Positions 34,631 through 49,593 of a stretch of DNA of 64,000 nucleotides are shown one piece after another. The notes under the pieces were generated by a model, which was not told the DNA's origin, ran no database searches, and was given only the letters and a program-made list of their open reading frames with translations. Numbering within the stretch: position 1 is the first letter of the stretch; the number at the start of each line of letters is the position of its first letter. The DNA is taken from NCBI GenBank assembly GCA_038030265.1, contig CM075940.1, positions 8,246,001 to 8,310,000 on the forward strand. The letters run 5' to 3'. The position numbers were made by a program, and so were the translations under genes. The stretch is from Corythucha ciliata. Taxonomy: Eukaryota; Arthropoda; Insecta; Hemiptera; Tingidae.

Positions 34631-36954
34631 GGTCGTAAATTAGTCATGTTTGTAGGGAGTCACGTCAACACCGTGAGACAAGCCCCCCCCCCCCCCGATC
34701 GATCAGAATAAAACATAAAAAATTGGATACTTTGCTTGTATACTATAGGGAGATTTCCAATAGGGGGTCCCCTTCTATCGTTGGTGCCCCTGGTCCAAGC
34801 AGAAATTTCATGTTACCCGAAGAAGAAAACAGAAGCGTGGTTGATGAAAAGAAAATACACGTTCATAACTTGCTTGAAATTAAATTATGTTGTGTTGTAA
34901 AAAAAAAAAAATATTTTCTTCCTCTTTATTTTTCATGTTCTTGCATCGCATATTGACAATAACCGGAATGAAGAAAAAGAAAAGAGCAAAATGGACTGCC
35001 ATCGCATTAAATGGTTGGTTTATCGATATGTGTGAACACGGAAGGCGATGTTGAGCCCCCTCTCCCCCGCTCCCAAGACAGTGTTTACATTGGGGGTTAT
35101 GTTCGGTGGAAAGACAAGAATGATATTAGAAGGGGGGGGGGGTAAGTTTGGGTGAGGGTAATCCGTCATATACCAGCGCATCTGTCATCCACATCACTTA
35201 CTTACTAATTGTCTGCTTAAACTGGTGTCACACCCTCTGATGCTTCTCACCCAACCCCCCTTTTTTCGGAGTCTCACTCCCTATTTTCAGTATTATATGT
35301 GTGCGTGTGTCGTTAATTCTGCACGGTACCGCATTATTTACATGGGAAACGGGAACTGCCAATTGCACTTTGATAGAATTATATTGTTATGAATTGCCGG
35401 GGCATTTTTTTTTTTCTTGTTGGGCTCTTCCTCATGGGGGGGAGACGGATTCCTCGAACAGGAAAAAGCGATATCGCTTTAATTTGAATTTATCGAACCC
35501 CTTTTACAGTTAAGACGACAGTGACAAGGAATTCATTATACTGAAGAAGGCGGGCAACCTGTTCTATTCATGGGTGGGCCCATGAATGGAAGACTTCCTT
35601 GGGTATTGACAAATGCGTGACTTATGCAAATAGTGAACCTTCTCCCCCATGGCAGGTCTAAGTCGTCAACGCAACTTCCCTGTCTTATAAGTATTCATCT
35701 CTTGAGAAGTGAATGGTTCACGGATCAACAAGTTAAGGGAAATACGACGAACAAAAAAAAAGTTCGTTGAAAAACAGCAGGAGAAAAAAGCAATTTAGGC
35801 TGCCGCATCAAGCACGAGAGTTGATTTTGTAGTTATATTCCTTAAATAGTTGCGCTCAGAGGTAGATGTTCAGGAGGTAGCTCCTTCGTCTGCTCCACCA
35901 TTTTCCAAGTCATCATGCACTCTCTTCATCTATCTCTCTTACTTTTTTTTCTTTAGTTGTTTACTGAACACTTTTTTCCCCTTCTTTCCTTTCAGTAGCA
36001 ATGACTTTTTCTTTTGTAACTTTTTTTTTTATTGCTCCGGAAACAAAGCGAGCAGCCAGGCGCCATCATTCAACTGTAGTGATGGTATTTAATTATTTTA
36101 TTTTCCTGTACCGTTTTACACCTATCTAATTCTTCTCTTCCATGTCGTTTCTGTCTGTTGTGCTTCCAACAATGACGTCTTTTGTAAAAAAAAATGTCCC
36201 CCACCCTCTTCTCATCAGTATCAAATATTTTTCTGAGGGCGTTAAATTATTTCCAAGAGGAGCCCGTCATATTTGCCAGGGAAAAATGAGGTAGCGAATT
36301 GTATTTTGCATCGATTCCTTACCAGTCTTAAGTGCTTCCCCTTCCCTCCCCTTCCCAACCATTCGCCTAAGTCTCTTCAAAGGGCTAGACAATATTGTAA
36401 CACATACGCCTCACTTCTCAACCAAAGCCCACTCGAAGGGATAGCAATATCTCTAAAAATGGTCGGATATCACTGTCTCCGTGAACATGATCAGGGGGGG
36501 AAAGGCACCCAAGAAAAAGGACGATGAAAGACGAGAAGAGGCAAACAAGGTAGGAAAAGTGTTTAGTCAGGGCTTGTGACTTGAGTGAGTCAGCAGTGAC
36601 CACCAAGAACTATATTGACATAAGCCATACCACACAGACAGACGGACAACATGGGCTAATTAGTGAGGCAGATATTATTGTTATTATATTCAACATCATT
36701 TCAGGTTCTTCCTTTAGAGTTTTTTTTTTCTGTACCTTTTCAGCCTTGAGAACTAAGTTTGATACAACTCCAAAGTTATCAGAAGAAAGAGACGCTGCTT
36801 CCCTGAAAAATATCGTTTAATTGTTATTTAGTCGGTATTCTTATTTCTTTAGGTCATTTCAATTGGAGTCAATAATCAACGCGAGTCCCCCCCCCCCTGA
36901 TCACTGAATGTGAAACCGCCGGTTTCATTCTTTTTTTGTTACATTTTGTTACAG

Positions 36955-37106
36955 TATCAAGACTGATGGGCTCTGGAGGCGGTGGCACTGTAAATATGAG
37001 CAATATGTCCGCTCTTTCCCAGTGCTCAGTTACGAGCGATTCAAAACCGATGCAGTTCCCTCTTACCCAGAGGCGGAAAAGGAGGGTCCTCTTCACACAA
37101 GCACAG
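36955..37106 (+). CDS. scro: scro exon 2 (linker and start of homeodomain)
   Basis: Encodes residues 125-175. It completes the split Ile codon and continues SRLMGSGGGG, matching the conserved AISRFMG block of Nkx2.1. It ends in RRKRRVLFTQAQ, which is the N-terminal arm and first residues of homeodomain helix 1 (the homeodomain is residues 164-223). The acceptor is TTGTTACAG and the donor GTAATC falls after Gln175 in phase 0. The Arg-rich arm contacts the DNA minor groove and doubles as nuclear localisation signal in this family. Confidence 0.95.
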
Positions 37107-40225
<3,119 letters not shown>

Positions 40226-41501
40226 TGAGGGATATGTCAGGAGGGGAAAAGCTGTAAGCTTCTAATGAATTCGCTCATTTAAATTGATGAGTCCCTCGGG
40301 GGTGGTAGTGATAGGGGGGAGGGGATGACTTTTAAGCTTCGAATAATAAGCGTTACTCCGGCGATTTTTTTTTCATAATAAACAAACGAGTTATTGAATG
40401 CAATCAGTAGGATGCAAAAAAAATGTTTTTAATTGGCGAAGGCCCGGCTCTACCCTTTCGACGTATAGGGGAGACTATAACAATAGGCCACCAGCCCCCA
40501 CAAAGATATCCGCTTCCCCCCTTTTTTCTTGAACTGTATACCTTTCTCATATCAATTTACGCTTCCTCTTTTCAGTTTCTAACAGTATTTCCTTAAAGTT
40601 TTTCAATTGCACCATTTTTCCTGGGGAACTTGATGTGACTCGCAATGAAGTGTGTCAATTACCACTCTATAATTCGAGTAGGATAAGGTAGGTCCGACGC
40701 AATATGACGTACGGCTTGAAGTTTCGTCCCTTGAACTGTATTTTGGTATTGTTTATCAGTCGTTGAGGGCAGGAACCCCGGGCTAGACCAAAAGCCGGTC
40801 CGAGAGAGCTCATCAAGCCGACGCCGACGCTATCGCACGACTGTCTTCAGCATCTATAGGCAGTGGCCCCTCCAGCCTATATACTTAATTTTCCTCGCAT
40901 GCAAAGGTTTGGTTACCTTTAACGAGAAGTCTGTCTTCGTTGACCGGTTCCGACTGTTATAAATGTTCGTGTCTAAGTAAATGTGCATGACTTTCACGTC
41001 CGAACAAGGCCGTCTGCTCGTCCACTGGAGCCGAATATCGTCAGTTCATGGCTAAGCGGGAAGAAAGATAAGAACGAACAAACCTGATTCGGCCGAATGA
41101 ACAGAAAAATTCCCTTCTATTCTGATCTGAAAAAGCTTTCGGCCGTGTACGGTCGTGCACGGCCGAACTCTTGTGACGCCAAGGGCGCTGTTTCTTTAAA
41201 TTGCTCAGCCTTCGTCTGACCAGTTCGGACGTGCACGGCATATATGATCCGTTCAAGTAGACGGCTTTCCCGCGAATTAGCGACCTTAACCATTCTCAAT
41301 GTCCTAATTTGAACAAGTATAGGGAGTTCAAAAGGTATAAGTATAAAGAATTCCAACGAAGAAGAACTGACGATGTGGCGGGTAACCACAAATTTGCATG
41401 TTCAAATACACAATCACACACACTTTTTGGGTTTTTTTATTATTATTCTAAGATAAACACCGGATTCCTTCCTATTTCAAGCATATTGAGAATGAGATTT
41501 A

Positions 41502-41647
41502 GGCCCGATTTCACCAACTTTTAAACCAAGATCAACAACTAATCACGATTACAATTTAAACACTTTTATCACAATTCATATGGGTCGCTATTGGCGACTA
41601 AGCACGATCAACTTTAACGAGATCAATTTTGTTGGTGAAAATGGGCC
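41502..41647. mobile_element. Palindromic MITE with TA duplication
   Basis: A 146-bp element. The left end is GGCCCGATTTCACCAACTTT and the right end in reverse complement is GGCCCATTTTCACCAACAAA. Both sides are flanked by TA (41,500-41,501 and 41,648-41,649). Inner segments rich in GATCAAC and its complement extend the palindrome. Confidence 0.8.
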
Positions 41648-42922
41648 TAAAGGTTGCATTTGGCGAATCTTTGAGAGCTCATGACGTTTGTGAGGGACAG
41701 TGCAGAATTTGAGCAAAAAGTTTCTCCACTATGACACGCTCCCCCGAAGGTGATGCCAAAGAATTTCAAGTTTTGCCGGCTGACCCCCCACCACTCCCAC
41801 TACCAATAACCCATTTCACTCTTCTTCACACTAAACTTCACCCATCTACCCTTTCACCGTAGGAAGGGGGAAAAAGCTGAATGGGAAAAGAAAATTAAGC
41901 AAAGTGAAAGGAGACTGTGAGGGCTAAGTAAACTCGAGCTCTTCGAATGAATGTTTGCTCTCTAAATAGAATCAGGAAACTTAGGCTTGGAATGGCAAGG
42001 GGCCTCCGTGCTACCACTCACATTAAGAGAAAGCTATTCAAAGAGAAGATGATGATCAGCACTAGTTTTCCCTCGTTCGTCGTGATCTTTTATTTTATTA
42101 ATATGAAACCTACGAACACGAAAAAGCTCACTGTTTTTTTTTTTCCTCGTTTAAAGATACGCAGGGATTGAAGGAAATCGGACTGCTCCCCCACATCACC
42201 ACTGTTTTTATTTTCCTATAAAGCCAAGCAATTACGCGCCAGTCAAATGGTAGTTCTCAAAAGGCACGTGCTCAAAGAAATACATATATAAATTTATGGC
42301 TCTATAATTAAATACAATTGTATATGTATGGGGAGGGTTAAAAGATTTCATTACTGCCTGTTTGGTGGACCCTCAATGTTTGCACATCTCTCTCAATATT
42401 TGCTTCAAGAGCGTCTACCAAATTACGCTCTCTAGCCCCCCCTCTCCAGTCTCTTTCACCATCATCATGCCTCCATCGCTCTCAAGTACAAAGCTAATTT
42501 TAGGCTAGAATCATTTATTGCTCTGAGTTGGTATTTATTTTCCATAATTCAACTTCACCTTGATTAGAAAGTCCAAGTCTTTAAAGTTTCAGTGTGTAAA
42601 TGTATCGTATTAATGAGTTTTTAATGCTTTTCACCGTGAAATTAAAAAACTACTCATTTCCGAAAAAAAATCATTTCAGTCTGACAAACAATTTTCTTTT
42701 GTAAATCATAGCGAATTACGTTGTTAAACTGCCTTGAATAATTACCCCCATTTATCGTTAGCAAGTTAACTACCTAACTCTTTTGTTTTAGCCCCTTTGG
42801 TGGATACACCCAATCACCGAATCCCCCTACCATTCTGCTCATCTGAAAGGAAAACTTTGTTTTAATGACATGAGGGGGTGGACTGAGGGGTTTTGGAAAA
42901 AGTGAGGACGGAGAGCACCACC

Positions 42923-42924
<2 letters not shown>

Positions 42925-42955
<31 letters not shown>
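42925..42955. repeat. Poly-T tract of about 31
   Basis: An uninterrupted T run inside scro intron 3. It could be the tail of a minus-strand retroelement, but the neighbouring sequence is not recognisable. Confidence 0.9.
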
Positions 42956-42956
<1 letters not shown>

Positions 42957-43795
42957 GAAACGACGGGCAATGTATTACAGGAACAAAAAAATGGTAGGCC
43001 TAACGTTTTTTCTACCCTGCCAGATTTCCTTCTTTTTTTCAAACGAGGGGAACACCACAAATTAAAGGGCAATGTGTATGCGATCAAAAGGGGTTTGTTA
43101 AAATGGCGGATGTTGGAGGGTATTTTCATTGAATTATTGTGTAGCCGAGGAGCATCTGGCGCGGTCTCGGCCTCAACAATGGCACTTGAGAGTTCACCCC
43201 CCACACCCCCCTTCACACCAATCTTCGACCCCTCAAACCTCATCATCGTTTCACCTCCAATGTATGTGCCGATTGCGTGCCCTTTTTATTCCCTTCAAAA
43301 AAAGGGAAGGGGAAGGAGCAGGGCCCCACTGAAATAGTTTCGTGAAGCCCACACACACCATCCCTATTCTCTCTCTCTAACCCCCCCCCCGCTCACACCT
43401 TCCGAATAATGAGTCGCCTCATTAAACAGATCGATTGCCCTTTTCTTACTTTTGTATTGTTATTGGTCGAAGTGGAAAGCCGGGCCAACAATTTTAAAGT
43501 CATTTTATTAATATCGGAATGCTCAGATAAAATAAATAACAAAGAAAAAAAGTTTAAGGGTTATCCAAACAAGAGTCGGTTTTATAAACAGGTCTTAGGG
43601 AGAAGGTAAGAGCTCTCGTTGCTAAGTAGCACTAGAGCTCTATACCAGTAGCCTCTGATGACCATCTACTCAAACCCTCTCAAACGCTCTATACTGTCCA
43701 ATTTTCATGTTTTATCTCGGGTTCCCTTTGCTTACTTACAAAAAAATAAAAACGTTTAAACATCACTAAGTCACATCAATTAAATTTGTTCACAG

Positions 43796-43882
43796 GTGAA
43801 AATATGGTTTCAAAATCACAGATATAAATGCAAAAGACAGGCGAAAGAAAAAGCCATGGCAGAACAAAACGCTCAAAATCAA
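43796..43882 (+). CDS. scro: scro exon 4 (recognition helix)
   Basis: Encodes residues 208-236, VKIWFQNHRYKCKRQAKEKA followed by MAEQNAQNQ. It includes homeodomain helix 3. Tyr at homeodomain position 54 (residue 217) is the NK2-class hallmark for CAAG-type sites, and Gln50, Asn51 and Arg53 are intact. Position 56 is Cys where vertebrate NKX2-1 has Met; I recall the Cys form in insect scarecrow. Acceptor TTGTTCACAG and donor GTGAGT are in phase 0 on both sides. Confidence 0.97.
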
Positions 43883-44575
43883 GTGAGTACAGATTTATTG
43901 TTGTTTTTTTTATTCACGAGTAGGGGGTACACCCCTGCCCCTCACCCTTTTAGCAAGATTTTTTTCCTGCCTCGTATTTGCTGCTACAAGCGTTTGTCTC
44001 GTTAGTATATGAACTCAAATGACATTGAATTTTAACGAGATATATAGCTATATCCGCCCACACTTCCCGTAGATTGAAATTCCACGCCCCTGCAGAAAAC
44101 CCGCAGTTTTAATCATCAGAATAAAGACTTTTTTCAAACTAAAATATTAAATAATTATCAATTTCATTGAATAAAACTATTAAGAATTTGTATTCATTTA
44201 TTCCATTATGAAGAATACATTTCCATTGTTACTTTTAATGAGAAAAAGTACGATGAAATGTAAACGTATATGTGGATTACAATAGGTGAAGAGTGGAAGG
44301 TTTATACAGCAGCTAAAATGTATTTCCTGTAGGAAGGTATGTAAGAACGGTAGGGGGTGCCAGTAGAGCTATTGATCAGAGAGAACCCCTCGCTCGGTTG
44401 GTAACCAGACCCTCAGGTTTAACGATGAAATTGAAGTTGTCTTCCAATTTTACTTTATTTTACGATGATATGACTGGCGTAAAATTATATCAACTTTTTT
44501 TCAACAATTCAGTTCCCCTTAGCACCACTATTATCGAAATAAAAGAAAATAAAAAATGAGTTCTCTCTTGTTCAG
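43883..44575 (+). other. scro intron 4, 693 bp
   Basis: GTGAGT donor and TTGTTCAG acceptor. AT-rich; nothing else seen. Confidence 0.85.
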
Positions 44576-44782
44576 GGTGGAAGTTCGCCCAGGAGAGTAG
44601 CAGTTCCCGTTCTCGTCAAAGACGGTAAACCCTGTTCGGGAGCCGGTGAAAATCGACAGCAACACTGTCAAAACCATAATCACCAACAACAGCAACTTAT
44701 TTACCAACGACAGCAACACCATCAACAACAAGCGGCCAACATGTGTCCCTCTTATCTTCCGCTACAGACGCGAGCGTGGTAA
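44576..44782 (+). CDS. scro: scro exon 5 (NK2-specific domain and C terminus)
   Basis: Encodes residues 237-304. SSPRRVAVPVLVKDGKPC (239-256) is the NK2-specific domain, an accessory motif shared by NK2 proteins and absent from other homeobox classes. A Gln/His-rich stretch follows, then the end LPLQTRAW and stop TAA, comparable to the RTW end of vertebrate NKX2-1. The protein is somewhat shorter than the human 371 residues because the C-terminal tail is brief. Overlapping AATAAA motifs at about 44,872-44,888 are likely polyadenylation signals. Confidence 0.95.
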   Translation, partial: GGSSPRRVAVPVLVKDGKPCSGAGENRQQHCQNHNHQQQQLIYQRQQHHQQQAANMCPSYLPLQTRAW

Positions 44783-44868
44783 CCTCAAGTCGCGCGGAGC
44801 CAGGCTTTATAAAGCCCTAGTCTTACTTCCTTACCCCTCGCCCTCGCCCCCCGTGTATACCATTTGGT

Positions 44869-44889
44869 AATAATAAATAAATAAATAAA
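44869..44889 (+). terminator. Probable scro polyadenylation signal
   Basis: Four overlapping AATAAA-type motifs begin about 90 bp after the scro stop codon. This is the expected position for 3' end formation, although a short 3' UTR would be implied. Confidence 0.5.
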
Positions 44890-47369
44890 ACAACGCGAAG
44901 AGCAACAGCAAATTATTTTAAACGGGGGATGACAACCCCTCGCGAAGATCGATTATAGTGCGTCTTGATCCACACGAATAACTGTACAAAAAAAAGCTCA
45001 CTTTGAACTACTGATCCGTGTGATTGTACAAAACAAAGCTCTAGTCCTTCGCACTTTTAGCATTTTGAAATGCCCCCCCCCCCCTATATATCATTATCAA
45101 GTCGTATCTGTGATGTAGGCACCTCTGATATTTACATTATGAAAAACAATCGCATTATTGAGGGTTTTTTTATTTAGTTTGATGTGTACAGAGAAAGTAC
45201 CGTTATCTCAGAACAGTTTAAATAATAATTATAACTGTGATAAATATTAGAGGTTATTAAATTAGAAGATGCGAGATTATTGTCACTTGAGGGGTTTCAT
45301 AATATCCGCGGGTGGGCATTCTGTGGGATCAAGACGGCCCCGAGGTATTATTATTATTATTATTATTATTATTTTTTCGCCGCCTGACTCCAACAAAAGG
45401 TGCATGCCTCGATAATAATGGTACACGTTGAGTTTTAAACGAAGAATGTGAATAAACCAGTGAAAGTCCGGTCGACAATATTTTAAATAGTGCTCGTACT
45501 TAAAGAAAAAACAAATGTCGCACTCTTGTCTGTGTCGATTTTGCAATAATATAATTTAACTGACACGAGTACATACGGGAGACACTTTGTAATATTAAAG
45601 TAATGAATACTTTTTTTAAATGTGATTTTTGAGTAATGGTAGTCTTTAGTCCTTAATTAATGAAAATTATTAACCCTCTCCCATATTTCCAACCTCCCCA
45701 TAATGCCTTCACGCACGAAAGCCTGTTAAATCCGGTAAAACTGCCGTACGTGTCTTGGGTAAATTACACCTCAAATCAAATATTTTGTGAATCACGTTTT
45801 TTGATTACCACATTGTGCCAAATATTTAAAAGAAAAAAGGAAGTTAAATCGGGTTAGGTTTTTCTAAAGCTGTCGATGACCGGTGTTTCTGGTTAACTAG
45901 GTCGGTTAATTAATTTGATTTGAAGTGCAATCGCCCACTTTGTGAGAAAAAACAGTTAATCAAAAGTCCTATGTACATATATATATCCTTTGTATATATA
46001 CATTTAAGTTATTTTCATTGACCACGGATTAAAGAAACATCAAAAAAGTTGTAATTATGTATTTGTTGTAAATACACGTTTTAACATTTGATTATAAAAA
46101 AAAATCATGTGTTGTGGGTTCCCTCAAGAGCGCTTGTGCAGGCTCAAGAGGGTGGAGCTCAGGGGCCATATTGAACTCCGCCTCTGAGGCCTCCGAAAGT
46201 CTCACTTCCCCTCCTCGCTCCTCTCTTCACCTCATGAAACCGTCAGTTTCCCTCACCGCCTCCCCAATCATTCTTCTTACTTCCCCTTCATCACTCTTCA
46301 ACCCCCTATAGTCTTACGCCATTCCCTCCCCACTCCTTCCATCTAACCCCCCCCCTTGATCGTAGTTACCTACATTTTTCCTAAACCCTCTAAAGCCCTT
46401 TTGGCATGCATCGCCTCCAACCATCCCATCTCTGATCATTTTAAGTACAAATTTTACAGCCTGAAGGAGTAGGCTGAAGTATATTAAATATAAGTATAAC
46501 ACATATTATTAGATCAGAAACGAAATTTCAGGGGTTAGGACTCCTCAAAACTCGTTAGCACTAAATAAATATGATGCTACACATCACAATGTAGAATACC
46601 TCGAAAATCAATGCGCCCCTCCCCACCCACACCACACCACACCACACAGGAAAGCTCGTCGCCTTGTGAAAGATTAATTCCAAGGATAATCGTGTGCTAT
46701 CCCTCAATGTGGGAACCGCCCAACATCTAACTTATGGTCAACGGCACACACACTAGCAGGCGTGACCCTTCTACCTTTTTTTTATTTTATTGTGATCCTG
46801 GAAATAACAGAACGCTGCAACTAATAACAATGCATTGGGCCCTATAGGTGGATGAAATGAACATCTTCACAAACCCATAAAGACATTTCAAGAGATACGT
46901 TTCAGCATAAGAAATACAGGAAAGTTTCACTTTCATTATACAATAAGTATAGTAAGATTAAGAAAAACAGAAAAAAAAGTTATTTAATGTACAAGAGAGA
47001 AAAACCGTCCTTTTCCACACTCGAGCACTGGGTTTACTTACATCAGCGATGCGAGCGGGCAACCGGTGCGAGAGTAGGAAAAAGCTTTTCTCTCGTGTCC
47101 AATATTACATTTTTTCTACAACAGTCAATGTCTGCCGATTTTGGGTCAATGGGGGGAAATTTTTCCCCAGTTGAATAATGTGAACATATTCAATATTGTG
47201 AATATTATTGAACTCAAATAAATAAAGCCACCTTCTCTTTTTTTTTTTTTTTGCTCAATAGATGAAAAGTGCCACTATTCTCACTAATTTTATATAGTTT
47301 AATAAATTGAGCATTATTCAACTGTTGTAGAAATACGCGCTTTTACACGGCTAAAAAAATAGTATATTA
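44890..47369. other. Intergenic, no gene seen
   Basis: AT-rich. Contains an ATT microsatellite (about 45,346-45,372), a short CACAC repeat (46,628-46,649), and C/T-rich tracts around 46,200-46,360. Confidence 0.5.
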
Positions 47370-47497
47370 CGACATAAGGCCGGAATGGCAACCGTTCCGG
47401 ACGAGGTTGACAGATTTAGCAATGAGGATTCTTCGCGGCAGAAGCCTCTTTGCTATCTGGCAACCGAGTATGGAACGGCTATTCCGGCCGTATGTCG
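47370..47497. mobile_element. Fully palindromic MITE with TA duplication
   Basis: A 128-bp palindrome. The left end is CGACATAAGGCCGGAATGGC and the right end in reverse complement is CGACATACGGCCGGAATAGC. Pairing continues to the centre (GGTTGACAGAT with ATCTGGCAACC). TA flanks both sides (47,368-47,369 and 47,498-47,499). Confidence 0.85.
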
Positions 47498-47499
47498 TA

Positions 47500-48666
47500 C
47501 GGTATTTTCTGGGGAACCTTAAAAATAGTTGAATGAAATAGACTGATTTGAAAAATTTTAAAGCTCTTAGAGGGAACTGGGGAAGGGTTTTCTTCGATTG
47601 ATAGTGAAGTAAAGGTGTGAAGGGGCAGGGTCATCTCGACACGGAATGAGGAGGACGAAGGGGAAGAGTGAGAATGGACAATATTTAAACAAGTGCGAGC
47701 GAATCGCGATTGGAAGGGAAGCGGCCGAAATTATAGCTCTTGAGGCCGCTGAACTGTACTATAATGATGTGATTATAGTACGGTTTCCCAGAGAGTATAT
47801 TAAAGAGGGAACAATGGAGCAAACGCGTGCTCCTGGGGGGCGGCCAAATCCCAAGCTCGTTCTTTTTTTTTGTTACTATGAATACACTTATGAGATAAAA
47901 AAAAAAAAAAAAACAAGGAATGGATTCAAGCATCATCGGGTGAAAAAAATCCCGCATGCAGCTGGCGGTCGGAAAAAGTGCAGCAAATTAAACAAAATCA
48001 ACCAAGAAACACAAATCCTCCTTCGAGACCTTTTATGTAAAAAATTGTGGCACTAATTTCAATTTGAAAGCCCGATTTTGATACGCTGGGATGTTTTAAC
48101 GAACGTGTGGGTGCCCCCCCCCCCAAGAAACAGCCAATTTTGACTACTTTTACCCCCCCCCCCACCATTACTTCGATGAATTCAAATGCGATTAAATGGC
48201 TGCTCATGTACATGGAGAATTTAACACTTTTTGTACAATTACATACCCCCCCCCCTTTCCAGATACGGCAGTCGGCAATGGATGACAAAAGTTACAGGAA
48301 ATTGTCTCGCTGTATATTGTGTTTCTAGGATAATAGACTGGTGAAAAGTGGTATTTGTCCACTCGTGCCCTTGGAGCAGATTTGGACCAAATGCAATACC
48401 GGTATATCGTTCTTTTTTAGGAAGAGCCTTTAATGAATTTCTTCAAGTTTCAGTGCTAACGAGATAACTGTCATATAAATATAACGAATTGAGATAATTA
48501 ATATTTATGTAAAAAACTTACATAACGGCGTTTCATCCAAGTGGCCCTTCGTTGATTTTTGGAGAAATCGCGAACAAGTTGAACAATTTGTGTGATACGG
48601 ATATTTTTACGGCGATGATCGGGGGTGGGGGGGGGACACGTATTATTTTCGCACAATTTATATAAG
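47500..48666. other. Intergenic stretch with C homopolymers
   Basis: C runs at about 48,115, 48,155 and 48,246. A 136-codon frame at 47,646-48,056 has no recognised domain and includes an A-run-encoded Lys tract. A minus-strand stretch at 48,525-48,606 reads protein-like before a GTAAGT, but has no acceptable upstream splice site. No confident gene. Confidence 0.35.
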
Positions 48667-48858
48667 GTCCACGCTCGTGAATTTACTGAACTAAAGGAGG
48701 CTACACGCATTCACACGGCCACTGCACTCACAAATCTCGCGACGCAGTATCGGAACCGAGGCTCATCAACGCAAACGGATTCTGAGACTCACGCAACACT
48801 CACAGGTTATACCGAAGCGCTGATGGATGCCAAATCTGACGAAGAAACAAAAAAAAGG
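48667..48858 (+). CDS. Possible exon of an unidentified gene
   Basis: A 64-codon stretch in phase 0 at both ends, from a weak AG at 48,665-48,666 to a strong GTAAGA donor. It reads VHAREFTELKEATRIHTATA, then a Thr/Ser-rich charged segment ending DEETKKR. Composition is soluble and helical, unlike the repeat-derived frames nearby. It joins in phase to the candidate terminal exon at 49,540. I do not recognise the family and could not find the preceding exon, so it may be an old pseudogene fragment or chance. Confidence 0.35.
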
Positions 48859-49539
48859 GTAAGAAATAAAACGATTTAGTTTTACGCCCTCTCCTCTTAT
48901 ACTATACTATACTAAACTAAACCGAATCGCACAATTCATGTTCTAGAGGATCTATGGCTCATGTTGAGGACACGAGGGGGTTTTGAGGGCACGAAGTAGG
49001 AGGTTTGGTAATGGCCTCAGCGCCGTAGGGTTCATTCCCATTTTAGTTCTTCTAAAATCATATTTTATAATGCAGAGCCCTACTAGAAGCCTGCTTAAGT
49101 TATTTCAGTATTCGAAGACTGCAAGTTCCCTTGTAAGGGGTAAGGTGGTCTAGAAACCGAATTTTTAAAAAGTCTTGAAAATTGAGGCTGTCACAGGGGA
49201 ATGGCCCAGATGGCGAGATAGTGTGGACATTGTACGCCACTAAGGGGGGGGGGATTAGTGCATATCATATGTTCAATACAAACAAGCTCGAACATTTTAT
49301 CGATCTTTATTCCTCCAAAAACTGTCTGACGTTGAAACTTCACCTTAATAAACAACAATTAGGGAGCTGAAAAATGAGTGACTGGTAGTATAAACAATTC
49401 GTATTTGCCTAACAAGGCAAGAAAGAAGATCAAGAAGGGGTGCACCTCTCTCATCCTCCTTTCCATACTCTCAGATGGAAGGGATTTTTTTTTTCAACCC
49501 GTAGCAAGTCACACGTTTTCTGCTCCTCTTTGTGTACAG

Positions 49540-49593
49540 GAACCAGTAATTAAATATAGATTTAGTGAAGTGACGACGTCCTACGTGACTTGA
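49540..49593 (+). CDS. Possible terminal exon of the same unidentified gene
   Basis: After a pyrimidine-rich acceptor CTCTTTGTGTACAG, a phase-0 stretch EPVIKYRFSEVTTSYVT ends in TGA. It would follow exon 48,667-48,858 across a 681-bp intron. The match of phase and good acceptor is the only support. Confidence 0.3.
   Translation, partial: EPVIKYRFSEVTTSYVT

Larger units (their letters stand above)
20090..36954 (+). other. scro intron 1, 16.9 kb
   Basis: Bounded by GTAAGT and TTGTTACAG. Repeats inside it are listed separately: a 17-bp minisatellite, an inverted-motif cluster, a TAA-flanked MITE, a family A MITE, a long inverted repeat and a palindromic MITE. No additional coding exon was recognised on either strand. 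A long first intron in a developmental regulator may hold enhancers, but none can be identified from this sequence alone. Confidence 0.8.

Noticed and set aside
47646..48056. 136-codon plus-strand open frame.
   Set aside because: No domain, no splice context, and it includes a homopolymer-encoded Lys tract. Possibly an exon fragment, but unsupported.
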